Assembly: GCA_008973525.1 (NCBI GenBank)
Contig: WACJ01000515.1
Coordinates: 1,612,001-1,676,000 of the forward strand
Direction of reading: 5' to 3'
Source of the DNA: Stenopsyche tienmushanensis
Taxonomy: Eukaryota; Arthropoda; Insecta; Trichoptera; Stenopsychidae
Length of the DNA: 64,000 bases
Below, piece by piece: positions 36,176 to 48,267 of this stretch. The notes beneath the pieces are model-generated. The model searched no databases. It was not told the origin of the DNA and saw only the letters and a program-made list of their open reading frames with translations. The position numbers were made by a program, and so were the translations under genes. Each line of letters begins with the position of its first letter. Within the stretch, counting starts at the first letter, position 1.

Positions 36176-38039
36176 GATAACCGAACTAATTTTTGAGCCA
36201 CAGATCGATCTGATAAAATAACTGGTCTCACTGAGAAATGAAAGTGAATAATGTATATTTAATACACGTATTAATTTTTCGACTGCTGGTATAGATTTGG
36301 AATAGGACTGGTGTTACGTAATGCTTTGTATCATATTTTGATGGATTATTTTAAAATATAATAAACATTGATAATGCTGAACCTAATGAACTGGTATTAT
36401 TGCACTCTATGCAAATTTTGAAATAATACGGCATTTAATTATAGTACTGCGGGACTTTTTTGCTGTGACACTGCTATTAATTGTAAAATACGGTCCAATT
36501 TTTTATTGAAATATCGAATAAAAAGTATATCATAACTCAGATCGTGTTCTTCAAGCATATTATATTGATATCAAATCATTTCAATCTCTTCCTGATTTTT
36601 TATGCGATCAAAATCAATGCAAACATACAGATCGAATTAATTAATATTTTGGTTGCTTTTGTGCTGTTTTCAACGTAAATCCTTAATTGCAATTCAATAA
36701 GACCACCCCTTTTATAATTGCATTGCCAAAATCGCGCACACATCATCAATCAGTCGATGCAAAACCATTAAATTCGCAGTTTATGCAATTTTTTAGAAAA
36801 AGAGAAAATGAAAGTCGTTTATCTTAACAACAAAAAATAATATTTACTATCTCGTATGATTTCCTAAAGTAAATATGCATTGTGAGTACGTAATATGCAA
36901 CGAGGTCAAGCATTGAAAATAAATCGCACATTTGAATTATTCGCAAAATTATTTGAGAAGTGCATTTTGAAATTATCCTGAAGATAAAAATTTAACCGAG
37001 CAGTTCCTGTTACTTGTATCGCTACAAAAATAATAAGCATCATCTGACTCATGTAAAATATGGACAATATGAGTCTTGCTCCTTATTTTGCAAGCCCCAA
37101 TTTCGTTGGCTTCGCCGTTGCGATAGTTCCCGACTGTCACCTTATTCAGCCGCGGACACTACACCGGCAGATCATTAGAAGCGCGATGAACGGCGAACTC
37201 TCTATCCTTGATGGCTATCCATCTTTCCAGAATAATTCAATATTAGATTAGAGAAACTCTATAGCTACGAGCTGAAATCTCTTCAAATAAAAATAATAAA
37301 AATAAAAAATAAATATACACAACAATTATACCTATTCTATACTATATTTATTCCATATTTGCATGCTTCGCCAAATTGATTCTAAAGCCCGAGTTATCGA
37401 TAATTATCTTATTGAATGAAAATACATTCACCATTCAATAATTAATCTACATTATATCAATTCAAAAATATAAACCAATTACGTTTGATTAAAATTAAGT
37501 TCGCCAATGGTTTAGAACAGCGAGTGGATATAAAAAAGAGTGGATCTATTCAGATCATAATTTAAACGACAGTGTTTGCCGGAGAATGTTTTACGCGTGT
37601 GATTTTGGATTGTACATGGAAATCAATATATAAATGCAACCTTAAATATTTTTAAACGATATAATCATTCAGCAAGCACATCAATAATTTTAATGGAATT
37701 AGGTAATTGGCATAAGTTTGTAAATATTGACGTAAATCATCGTCATTAAGTGTCTGTCTTTTTCAGAATCAAGAATTGAAATTGAGTCTGATCTGAGACA
37801 ATAAATTGGAAGTTGAATTCAATGATTTTGGACGTTTATAGCTTCAACTCGTATATGAACCTGAATACGCTTGATTAAAACACATGCTTCAAGAAAATTA
37901 CATATATTCAATTCAAGATCGTCCATGGCCGATGAATATGGTAGTTTCCACATGTACGACCATAGTCAAAAATTGGCACAAATAGAATCAATAATTAAAT
38001 ATGCTATTGTGTTGGATTAAATATACACTCGGTGCTTCA
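36176..38039. other. AT-rich non-coding stretch
   Basis: No gene recognised. A 63-codon plus-strand frame at 37060-37251 is not identifiable. A pyrimidine-tract acceptor-like site (CTGTCTTTTTCAG) at about 37752-37764 lacks a supporting downstream frame or donor. Confidence 0.4.
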
Positions 38040-38470
38040 AGCGTCGGTTGATTAGGTTCATCAGATAACCTCCGGCGGATGCAAATGACAAAGACGCGGA
38101 ACTGCTGCATCTCATGCCTTATGGTCTCATCTCCAGGGCCGATCTCTTCATCGGGGGACCTCATCTGATATTCAATAAGGTGCTTAATTATTAATTTATA
38201 TCGGCTTTGTGAATCTGCTGTAGCATGTTAGCCGCAAGTTTGTCAGCCGCACCGCACCGGCATCACCTGAGGGTTAACAAACCAGTTGTGGGCCCCCACC
38301 GCCTCCGATGGGCCGAAAAACATTAACGCCTCGGGCCACCTTTTTTCGTCTTTCTAGTCACCTCCTATTTCATCGTGGCTGGCGGGGGCCGCCATAGATC
38401 ATGGATGTGCCGATCGATCGGATCGCCGATTATTCCTTGTTATTGCCGCAAAAAACCCACTAAATAGCTT
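38040..38470. other. GC-rich island, unassigned
   Basis: This is among the most GC-rich stretches of the window, with several GGGGGCC/GGGCCCCC-like runs and CpGs. The minus strand has an open frame of about 58 codons (roughly 37990-38165) containing MRSPDEEIGPGDETIRHEMQ, which I do not recognise and which lacks good splice sites. Candidate exon, promoter or enhancer; the sequence does not decide. Confidence 0.3.
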
Positions 38471-39789
38471 GTAGTAATCCGTCAATTGCAGCAAAACTAT
38501 TTTGCATAGATAAAGGCTCTATTAGACCACGCATACACTCTTTGAACATCGATTCTTGCTTGGATCAATCCATCAAACGATTCGCTTATGGTTCCATCGA
38601 TTGTGCATCGTAAGCGTGGAAAAACATCATGCAGAGACGATTAAATGCAAATGTATCATTATGTATTGCAGACAGATTTAATTTTAATGAATATTTAGGC
38701 AATTAGGGTCCCAATAAGGCTCGATGCAGTGGACCAGATCTTACACAATATGTTTACACAGTCGGTACAAATATTTTCCTGTTTGAGATAATTATCAGTG
38801 TCTTTCCTCAGCGATCACCGGTGATAGATAGTCTAAGCTCTCTGATCTCTGATAACTATATAATATGGACAATGCCATAAAATATATTCAAAACAAAAAA
38901 TAGGCTTCAGAGGAGCGCTTAAGATATGTTCGAAAAGTGTGACGATACCCAAGTATTAGTGCGTGCATGTTTGGAGGAGAACGGTATAAGTTACCTGGGC
39001 AACTAATCAAAAATCAAAATCAACCTGTCAAATCATATAGCAACTATGACCAAAGAGAACTCTGAGTGAACATGAACGTCTTCGAATAAGAAAAATTACT
39101 CAAAATATTCCGAGCGATGCAAGAACTCGAAATGTTCATACCTGTGTTGAACAATATCAACAACAATCGACGGCAATAAAGATGTAATTCTTACACGTGC
39201 CCGGTATGAACTAGTTCGTCACTTTGAACATTCTTCGATCTCAAATGTTAAAATAATTAATCTCAAGAGTGGATTCGCTACACTTCATATCGGGAATCAA
39301 GTTTCCAGGCGGACATTTTTTTCCGACTCGAAAAAAATTAACACACTTAATTTTGTTGCCTGTTATGTTTGCTTTAATAATGGGAGCTGTTGTCAACATT
39401 TGATCAATGCTTTTCATTTATTACATACAAACACTTTGGAATTATTCATCCACTTAACATCAATGCCTGAATTATGGTTGCGGCCTAAGGGTCTTAATAT
39501 TTTAGCATCGATTTAATTTGCCATGATAATAAACATTAAGACAAGTTACCATTTTTTGACATCATTTATATATTATTTATTAGCAGTGTTTTGCGCATGG
39601 ACTGACAAAATATTTTTTGGGGATTAGGGGGGTATTTTGCTACGTTTCCGTCCATGTCCTGTATATACTTTTACTTTAGCGAACGTATACCGCCATATTC
39701 GCGATAATCATTCACAAGGGATGATTTTATTAAATTTCAAAAGTAAAATTTAATAAAATACCGTCGGTCTGCTGTCAATGGTTTAGAAT
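38471..39789. other. AT-rich non-coding stretch
   Basis: No gene recognised. A perfect 14-bp-stem hairpin is at 39724-39759 (arms ATTTTATTAAATTT and AAATTTAATAAAAT, 8-base loop). It lies close to, and perhaps inside, the TTAA element ending at 39811. Confidence 0.45.
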
Positions 39790-39811
39790 ATCTAGCTCGT
39801 TCGCCTAAGGG
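39790..39811 (-). mobile_element. Possible solo end of a TTAA element
   Basis: Beside TTAA at 39812-39815 the minus strand reads CCCTTAGGCGAACGAGCTAG, the style of a piggyBac-like terminus. A matching opposite end was not found; the hairpin at 39724-39759 may be internal to it. Confidence 0.35.
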
Positions 39812-40052
39812 TTAAAATAATATTCTGCATAGATGATAATTTTTGTTGATATTGCAAGCAACTGAATCTAAAATTACATATCATCAACAATACAATATTC
39901 GCAATCAATCCAATGTAATTCAATTATATTTAAGCATAGAGATTACAGTTTTGCAATCAATCCAAGCATTATTTGCAATCAAAATTCGTGGTAATATTCT
40001 CGTTTGAATATTAATATAATATACTCTAGAAGGCTATTAAAAATCGTTTATA

Positions 40053-40103
40053 ATGGGAAATATCACCATGGATAGGAGACCATGGACATGCGCAGCAAAG
40101 CGT
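40053..40103 (+). repeat. Dispersed repeat shared with 20424-20481
   Basis: Partner of the repeat at 20424. Its best-conserved part is CATGGACATGCGCAGCAAAG. Confidence 0.45.
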
Positions 40104-40243
40104 TATTTATAACTTCATCCGAACCCACTGTTTTTAATTGAGCAGTATATTTAGCATGGATGCAATCATACCTTCCTAGAATCAAGCTTGAATAACAGCA
40201 AACCTATCAAAAAACGTCGACTACGCCTTGCTAATCATATTAA

Positions 40244-40398
40244 CACATTTTAGGCGGGATGTTTAGTGCTAGGTTTCTTCGAAATCAATGCTGTAATGCA
40301 ATATTATTAGTACAATATCACTGCATAGAGGATTTAATGCTACAATTAAAAATATGAGGTATTGAACTAATATAATCATTTTCCAGTAGTATAGTGTG
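40244..40398 (+). mobile_element. Family B TTAA-flanked MITE
   Basis: It starts CACATTTTAGGCGGGATG after TTAA (40240-40243) and ends CCAGTAGTATAGTGTG before TTGA (40399-40402, a degraded TTAA). The left 60 bp, with GTGCTAGGTTTCTTCG, matches the minus-strand ends at 16007, 31515 and 32026. At 155 bp it is the shortest complete-looking family B copy. Confidence 0.55.
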
Positions 40399-40402
40399 TT
40401 GA

Positions 40403-43400
40403 AAATGAAGCCAAGCATTTGGACTTGGAAAATTCGTTGATATAAATAACAAAATATTATGTCAGTACCCGCGACTCTCTAATAGATAATTCGGATTCAA
40501 ACAATTAACATTTATGTTCAAAAACCCTTATCCTATTGCCAATTAATTACATTTCAGAATTCAAACGAACTTTGAACTCAAGATTTTTAAATTGCAAGTC
40601 CAAATGTTAGATCACTGGATTACATATAGACACATTTATTAAATTGACATCTGATTTGCAATCTCAATCCTGTTTTTGATATACATTGGCAGTTTAGTAT
40701 ACGTTGGATATCGGATAATCACTTGAATATATTAGACAATGTCTCGAGTGTGCTTTTGGGCAATCATTTCCACCATCGTATTAGATAGGCGTATATTTTT
40801 TTGTGGTAAGCATATTAATCTAATCAAGTAGTCTTTAAAGGCATATTTATCCCTCGTATGTATGAAGTCTTTGTTAAATTAAGTAATTGATAGGTTCATC
40901 CAGCAGAATTGGCATAACGCTCTGCACCTGCTCGCTTCATTAAATAGATGCTATTAAAAAGGTTGATTATCAATATTTCAAAGGCTAAGTAGCCATTAGA
41001 GCGAAAATAAATTAATTAGCATATATTCCGTAACAGTTTTTTCGTTTGCAAATAATCGAAGAACGTATGCAACTTTTAAATTTTGCTCTTATTAAATTAT
41101 ACGTTCGGGCGACCAGAAATGAATTGAGGAATGTCATGTCCAAATATGATGTGGATAATGAGATTAGTGATGTGTGTTAATCTTTGTACGGAAAAGGCGC
41201 AGCAGTGGGTGGACTGCTATCTAGGCAGCGGACAATAACTAATTGCGGGAGGCAGGGTGGCTGCTGCTGGACCTGGACATGGAAATTTATGTAGGAACTG
41301 GACTCTGCATTAGCGAATCGAGATTAAAATTTGCATATACGATGACCTCAAAATTAATCCATGGTAAATAGATTGGAGCACTCGCGGTGGAAACGATCGA
41401 CGAGCAATCGCCTTAGGAGTATATCTCAATTTATTTTGTTAATGCGAGTGACCTTGTTTATTGCCACCCAGTACATTTAAGTTATTTCGGCGTGCAAAAC
41501 AGGTGCATTGAATAAATGATAGTGAGCTCTTGAGCAGAATGGCGGAGGCCATACAAAAAGAACAAACACGCGCGATATAGATCATAGATCAAACATCAGT
41601 TGTTCTGTCCGCGAAAGACTTCTATCTATCATCGGCCCAAAGAGTCCTAGATCAAAAATCAATTATGACGATCAATCAATCGGTCAGTTTACTTTCATAA
41701 CTGTATATATCATTCATCAACGGCGACATTTGCACACTTTCAACAGTACTTTGTCCTTAAATGGCGCAGAAGTGAAATCCGCGCTTAGTTACGCTCCAGC
41801 TCCGCAGCAACAAAATGATGCCAATTCTTCTCGATGGACTTTTTTATACCATCAATAGTATGTTTTCATACCATATTTCAGCTTCAGCCAAAAAACATTA
41901 TTCGATTAATGTATTTACTAACTATGCCAAAGCTGTCCATCAAGATTTTTAAGCTTTTACCACGGAATTGACAGTTTTTAATCGTTCTTTTAAAAATAAG
42001 TGTAATAAATATAAAAATCAATTTAGCCGGATATTGAAAGGTTTTGGCTTAAAAATTGCTTTTTAATGCTTCCAAAAACTCACAATAAAATATATCCAAT
42101 TAAATAGTGCTGTAGAAAAAATCAGGAAAGGTGAAGAAGCAAAAATAAGATAATATAATCCTTTACCATTGATAATAGTAGCGTATGATTTACTGATTCA
42201 GATGAAGATGAACGCAGATTCAATTCCAATAATAGAAGATGCATCGAGTACAGGCAAACAGCCAGCATTTTTTTTTTGAAGCCTAATTTAAATTTCGTTC
42301 AAATTACGGGATAGACATGTTTGAAGATGACTTAAATGTCCAATTGTTTGCAGAAATAGCTGGCGATTTTCGGCAAGATCTCGCATTTTTTAGAAAAATC
42401 AGAAAGATCATTTTAATTTCGAAATACAATTAATATATGAAAATCAATCTAATATGATACTTAGGCTTCTCACATGACCAGCGCAACCACGTGCAAGCGC
42501 ATCACGCTAGCATGTGCTTACTCATACGCGTGCATATGCTCGCAATGCTATAAGATCAATAAAATGTAAAAGCATACAAACGTTGTAAAATCTATATCAA
42601 AGCAGTCGGCAATGATCGTATTAAATGAACTGTAAAATGCCAATTTATGAAATTATAATTGCAAAAATAAAAATGTCATTGAAATCTATCAAAACTAAAA
42701 TACAAGTAGTCCAAGGACAATCTTTTTATATTTTTTTATGATATTCAATTTACGACCGATGTCGTCATAAGTCGAGGACAAACTGTAATTGTATTTTTAT
42801 AATTAGATTAATAAATCCATGAGTTTGGGCATTTCTACATGGCTAGAACATCGGTAGTATATATTTTTTTAAATTATCTAAAATATATACAATGAATGAC
42901 ATAAAAAATTTGCGAGAGGTTAAGGGAGAAATCAACCCCTTTTAAACCCCACTAATTAAAACTCATATGGGAAGATTAAAAAGCCATTCTACTAACATCA
43001 TTCAATTTCTATCTCAGTGGTTTAGGTGTCTTGATTTGTAAGTATTTACTGTTTTTATTTTTAAAAAATCGATGATCTAGATCGCTTTTGTTCATGATTA
43101 AAAAATACTCTATTTTCTATCTCTAAAAAACCCACTGACATACATTTTAAATTGAAAGAATTCGTTATGCGAGTCCTTGTATGAGTATTTGTTTGTTGAA
43201 AGTTTTACTATTGAATAGTGACAGGTTGTTACTATTGTGGAAAATATCCAATTAAAAGTTTCTTATAATAAATTATCTCGATGTTAGAATCTCAATCGTC
43301 AAGAAATCTTATCTTTCGATATCAAATATACCATTAGAATGATGCATAAGGGACATTCTGGTTCGCTTTAACATAAGGAAATACTCAATAAGTTCGTAGG

Positions 43401-43429
43401 ATTATTTTCACTTTACACTTTTTTCTTTT
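40403..43429. other. AT-rich stretch with GC-richer patches
   Basis: No gene recognised. 41160-41840 is GC-richer and could be conserved regulatory DNA. 42479-42545 is a run of alternating purine-pyrimidine motifs with CACGTG, GCATGTGC and ACGCGTGCATATGC. Confidence 0.4.
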
Positions 43430-43439
43430 TTATTTGGAG

Positions 43440-43862
43440 TCGTTTTTCTTAATTTCTTCGATAGAGGACACCAATAATGCCATATAGTATTCGCTATTTA
43501 TGGTTCTTCATTTGCATTTTTGGTCGCTTTGAGTGGCTTTTGTCGATTGCTGGAGAATAGTGATGAATCCATGCTTTATCCATTGTCCACATATGAAAAA
43601 AATATTTGTATTGCGCTGAAAAAGCTGCAAACAGCGCTCTAAAATGTCGTCATATTATTATTTTTGATCTACTGTGATCAACAAATTTTGATGCAAAATG
43701 GTCTTTTGATATATTTAAGGTATCGGCAACTTCAATTTACGATTTACGAACGGCCAAAACTACTTTGAGGACTATTTTGTCATCCTACGAAATTATTGAG
43801 CGATATGCTATGTTGTATTCTCAATAATTCATTGCGCCCCAAACATTTTCTTCCAACTAATT
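43440..43862 (-). pseudogene. mariner transposase relic, N-terminal half
   Basis: The minus strand reads DKIVLKVVLAVRKS, stop, IEVADTLNISKDHFASKFVD (about 43675-43780). This is the second helix-turn-helix of a mariner transposase, whose family form is roughly REIADTLNISKERVHHILHE. After a frame change, AFSAQYKYFFHMWTMDKAWI then HHYSPAIDKSHSKRPK follows (about 43525-43625). It contains the first catalytic motif, where TMDKAW stands for the usual TMDETW. A degraded WDAHG-like segment follows near 43470. The remaining two catalytic aspartates are missing. The TMDxxWIHHYxP signature points to a mariner group different from the elements at 16151 and 47590. Terminal repeats were not identified. Confidence 0.75.
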
Positions 43863-46800
43863 ATCATTAAATTATATATTTAGCTATAAAATGATGAAAT
43901 GGACTTTTAAGCTACCGAATTTAAGAAAAGGCCTGTCTCCGGCACAGGTTGATCTGATGATTTATTATCATTTTGATGCAGTTCAAATTTGTCTAAAATA
44001 TTTCTTAAAGAACGGATGACTGTTACACAACACCGTCAAATTAGATTTATGCGCAAGACTCGGTACCGGAGTAAATTAAGAATACATCAGAAGTTGGATG
44101 TAATTATTGCATCAATCATCAAACAGAAATTAACACATGTCACAGTCGATTCTTGCGACACGTTTTCTTGCTAAGCACACATGCTAAACACACGGTCGCC
44201 AAAGATAGACCCCAAATCAAAAATCGATTTATGTCGGACACGGCTTTAATTTCCTGTCACAATATTAGGATAGGCGTCGTTTTAAACAAGGGCAATTGTC
44301 GAGCGTTACACACGTCTCGTGTTCAATTTCGGATCATCACGTAATAAGAGATGCTGCCAAAATGCACAATGTGTGGTCAAATACAGGAAAAGGCAACGGC
44401 ACGCATCATGGACATTAAAATCGAATTAAAATGACGAAAACGCGATCCCAGTGAGAAAATTCGAGACGCGATCATCTCAATCATCAACACCGGGCTCTGT
44501 TCTCACCTCTGGACGTGGTCCATTTCAATTAATCTCGGAGGAATCAAAGGTGAACTCATTGCCCATTCAATCTTGCACATCAGACCGGTAATTTCTACAT
44601 TGAATTTTTACGCCGATAATGCAGAAGAACCCGGCAGGTCCGCCTCTCAAATTGGTCTGACTTTTGAGGGAAAAAAAGGCATGGGATTAACGAATTTTTA
44701 ATATGGCGCCACGGACTCAATGCCACTTTTGCATGTCGCATTCGAGCATCAAAGATGATATTTTAAATCAATAACTGCAGATATATTAGAGTCATTATTA
44801 TTTTTTTGCTAAGCCCAGATCAGTTAGAAAATTACTGTATTCAATGGGACTAATACAAATAATGCTTTCATATTCCAAAAGCGCTAATTCCGTTCGCATT
44901 GTCTTAACTCGTTCGTCGCTGCGTCTACCAGATATGCGGCGATCAAGAATTTATCTCATATTTTTGTAACAAAGAGTACAACTCCTTCTATTAGATTTAT
45001 TATTTTCATTGTCGGGCCTAGTATTTTACAATCACAACTATTCTCCTACTAGAATTTTCTAATTTGAGTATAAAAAAATACTGATATTTTTGCAGAAAAA
45101 GTATGCTTTTTAACCAAACAAAGGTTCTGGGGTAAGCGCAGCAAAATCTTAGACAGTTTCCGAAAAGCGAATACAGCGTCTCACTTACAAATATAAACTC
45201 TATGAACGTCTTTCTATAATGTCTTCCAGACGACAACTGTCTAAATATCTTTCGAGATCAACTTTGAAACTTGCATTCCTCCCCTTGTCGTTTCGTATTG
45301 GCTTATCTCCACTTTGTTTTAGTTAGTTTGGCTAGTGACAAAGTGATTGGTTAAGCTTATTGATCTAAATTAAACACCTGAGAGAAGATGTGCAACATGT
45401 CGCATTCTGGTCATCAGTGTTTATCCCATGCGTTATAATATCACATCGCTATTCCTTCTGTTTACGCTCCGATTATCGAATTTGGGTCCCGTGAGAAACA
45501 ACACTGATTCAGGCTGGGTGACGAGAGTGCTAAAGAATACCATTCAATCCGACGAATATATTTTTAACGAAGTTTTACTTACGATCAGCAATTGTGAATT
45601 TGGATGAAAATCTATATATTCGCGAAGCGATGTGCCATCGCCCGCATCAACCAATCAATTCACGCGTACATATGTCAACGAGTTATTATTTATAAATATT
45701 CCAACATATTTAACTGCAGCACCAGTACTCGAAACATTCGTAGGTGTAAATGCGTAATAATAATCATAATTCAATTTAATGCCTAAAATAACTTTTGTGC
45801 CAATGTATCGCATTTAAATCTATTTTTGATGCATTTCAGTGCCATAAAAGCCTTTCTGATGATTTCATGATGTTGACAATCAATTATATCTTGTTAAGAA
45901 ACTCATTTGAAAGTAAAACATATTCTGGAATGATCAGGCACGCGCTTATTTATCTCCAATGATTTACATGTGTATTTTTAATTGCTGGAACACTTTGAAG
46001 TGTGGCAAAGAAGTGGAGTGGTCGTTGAACATTATTTATTTTAATTTTATATTGAGTGTTGACATCGCGATCGATACTTAGCCCGCGAACAAACGAAAGC
46101 TTTCATCGCCATTTTAGAAGAGCTTTAAAGCTCGCTCCCGATCGTATTTGCATGGGAAATGCGGCGATTTTTTTTCAATTTTTTTTTTCACTCACAAATT
46201 TAAGCACAATTATCATAATCACAATCATCATTGCGTTTCTTCGGCTCGATATTAATAGTTTTATTTTTTCATTCAATTTCAATGCGTCCGTTACTCAATT
46301 TTCCTATTAATCATCATCATCGTCCGATCCAATGATATCGCTCATCGAGCAGAATCCAATTTCGACGACTGCCGATTGGGATGCTCGTATTAAAAATTGA
46401 AAATAATTACAATGCGAACATTAATAATGATGAACATTGAAAAAAATATATTAAAAAAAGGTGCATGGATGTAATTTTTGTGGGCGATTAGCGCCCGATG
46501 TACGGGGCAATTTTGTACGCAAACAATAATGGGGATTACAGAAATGTGTTGCTTGTATTACACATGTTGTGTTTTTATGGTTGTTTAACATTCTATAGGT
46601 GTTTATGTGCCTCTTTAGTATTCATTTGACGTTTATTTCGCATTAATTTGATGTTTATATTTTCATCTATAACGTATTAACAAATTCACGGTCATTACCA
46701 TTATTCATAGTGACATTAAATGTGTTTTGAATCTCAGCGAAATATAACTTTCACTATGGAAAAAAATAATTAACGATCCACCCGTTTGAAAAAAGATGTA

Positions 46801-47589
46801 CACTTAAAACATTCACTAGTGGTTGAAGATCTATAGATTAATCCGTATTACACGAGGTTCGAAGTTCATACAAAATTATAGTGTGTGTTCCAAAAAAATA
46901 TTAAAATATAATCATATATACTTTTTTTTCAATTAGCGATACAGAAAATATATAAATACGTGTTTATTAAAAATTTCATTATAACCTGAATCATCACTAG
47001 CAATTAGTATATAATCCTACTTATGCGATTTCTTTCAGAATCGATTATAGCCTTTCAACGCTACTAAACTCTTCAAAACTTTACATTCATTGAAATAAGG
47101 CTACCGAAACCCCGAAAGCTCTGCTTTGAAATTTAAAAAAACTGCAATAAATGAATGCCCAGTTTTAGTATCTTTATATATTTCATCATCATAAGAAGTT
47201 AAGCAAATTTCCTCCTTGAATTTTAAACTTATTTCTATTAAAGGGTCATTTTTATTATTTAAAAAAAATCTAATTTAAAAACCTATTCTAAAGCTTCATT
47301 GAGGCATTCTATGGCATTCAACGTAATTTCTCCTCAGACTTTCACATTATTACACTGTTACACATCAAAATTCGGAATTTTAGTTGGTCAAAAATCAACC
47401 GTGATTAGAGGGTGATGAAGATGTTACGTGGAACTGCAAGAAAGTTTCTGTGCAATATTTTATAAATTTGACTATTTGAAATTGGCAAAGATATTATAGT
47501 TTTCAATTGCCTTTTTAATACGGAATCATTGTCGCTATTTGTAATGTTTTAATGGCTTTTTACTGGATGGCGTCGACAAACGATATCCG
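43863..47589. other. AT-rich stretch with GC-richer patches
   Basis: No gene recognised. GC-richer patches at about 43980-44720, 45100-45520 and 46030-46400 hold frames of 60-84 codons that match nothing known to me. TTAACTCGTTCG near 44903 resembles TTAACTCGTTCA near 57769 but is too short to call. Confidence 0.4.
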
Positions 47590-48267
47590 CTAATTTTTTT
47601 GTATAAGTTCAAATTGGGACAAAATGCAGCCAAATCTGATGGAAATATTGACAGAGCTTTCGGACAAGAATCGATTTGTGAGAGAAAACAATCGTTCCGT
47701 TAACCAAAGTCGAAGATAATCCACATACAACAGTTCGAATACTTACTTAAGAGTTGCGTCTATTTATCGTCATGTAACTTCAATAAGAAAGGCTAAAAAG
47801 CTGGATAAGTGGAAGCAAGCATGAATTTTCAGTTCTTCTTTTAATGATAAAAACACATTTTAAATCGCATCAATACTTGTGATAAAAAGTGGATTTTATA
47901 CAGCAATAGGAGAATATTTAAGCAATGATTGAACGCCTAAAAGACACTCTCCAGAGCTTTCAATGCTTAAAAAAAGCTCATGGTTATGGACGAATAAAAG
48001 CACAACACATTCATTCTTAAAACGAAGGGAAGCCATTGTAGCTAAATCGTATTGCCATAAATTAATACTTTTGTAGAACTAAAAAGTTCAGAAATTATAA
48101 AATGAGGCAATTCAAGGTTTTGAAGAATTTATCGGTTCTAGAAGCGCGTATTTTCATAAAAATGGATTAAATAATTTAGTTTCTCATTAGATAAAAGATG
48201 TTTTCTAAAAGCTATGGCGTTTTAATTTTCACCTGCGAATTCCGAACGTTTATGTGGTACATCCTAA
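47590..48267 (+). pseudogene. mariner transposase relic, Hsmar1/SETMAR-like
   Basis: The plus strand contains, in family order, YKFKLGQNAAKSDGNIDRAF then GQESICER (47602-47690), the first helix-turn-helix. CDKKWILYSNRRIFKQ (about 47878-47925) holds the first catalytic aspartate. REAIVAKSYCHKLI (about 48029-48070) matches the family's GETITAEKYCQQL segment. EAIQGFEEFIGSRSAYFHKN then GLNNLVSH (about 48103-48188) is the C-terminal region. The segment with the second and third catalytic aspartates is deleted and several stops are present. The right end may be a relic terminal repeat (reverse complement TTAGGATGTACCACATAAAC) ending at 48267 beside TA. The left end is uncertain, perhaps near 47412. 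The CDEKWILYDNRRR motif is typical of the group that includes human SETMAR. Confidence 0.8.
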
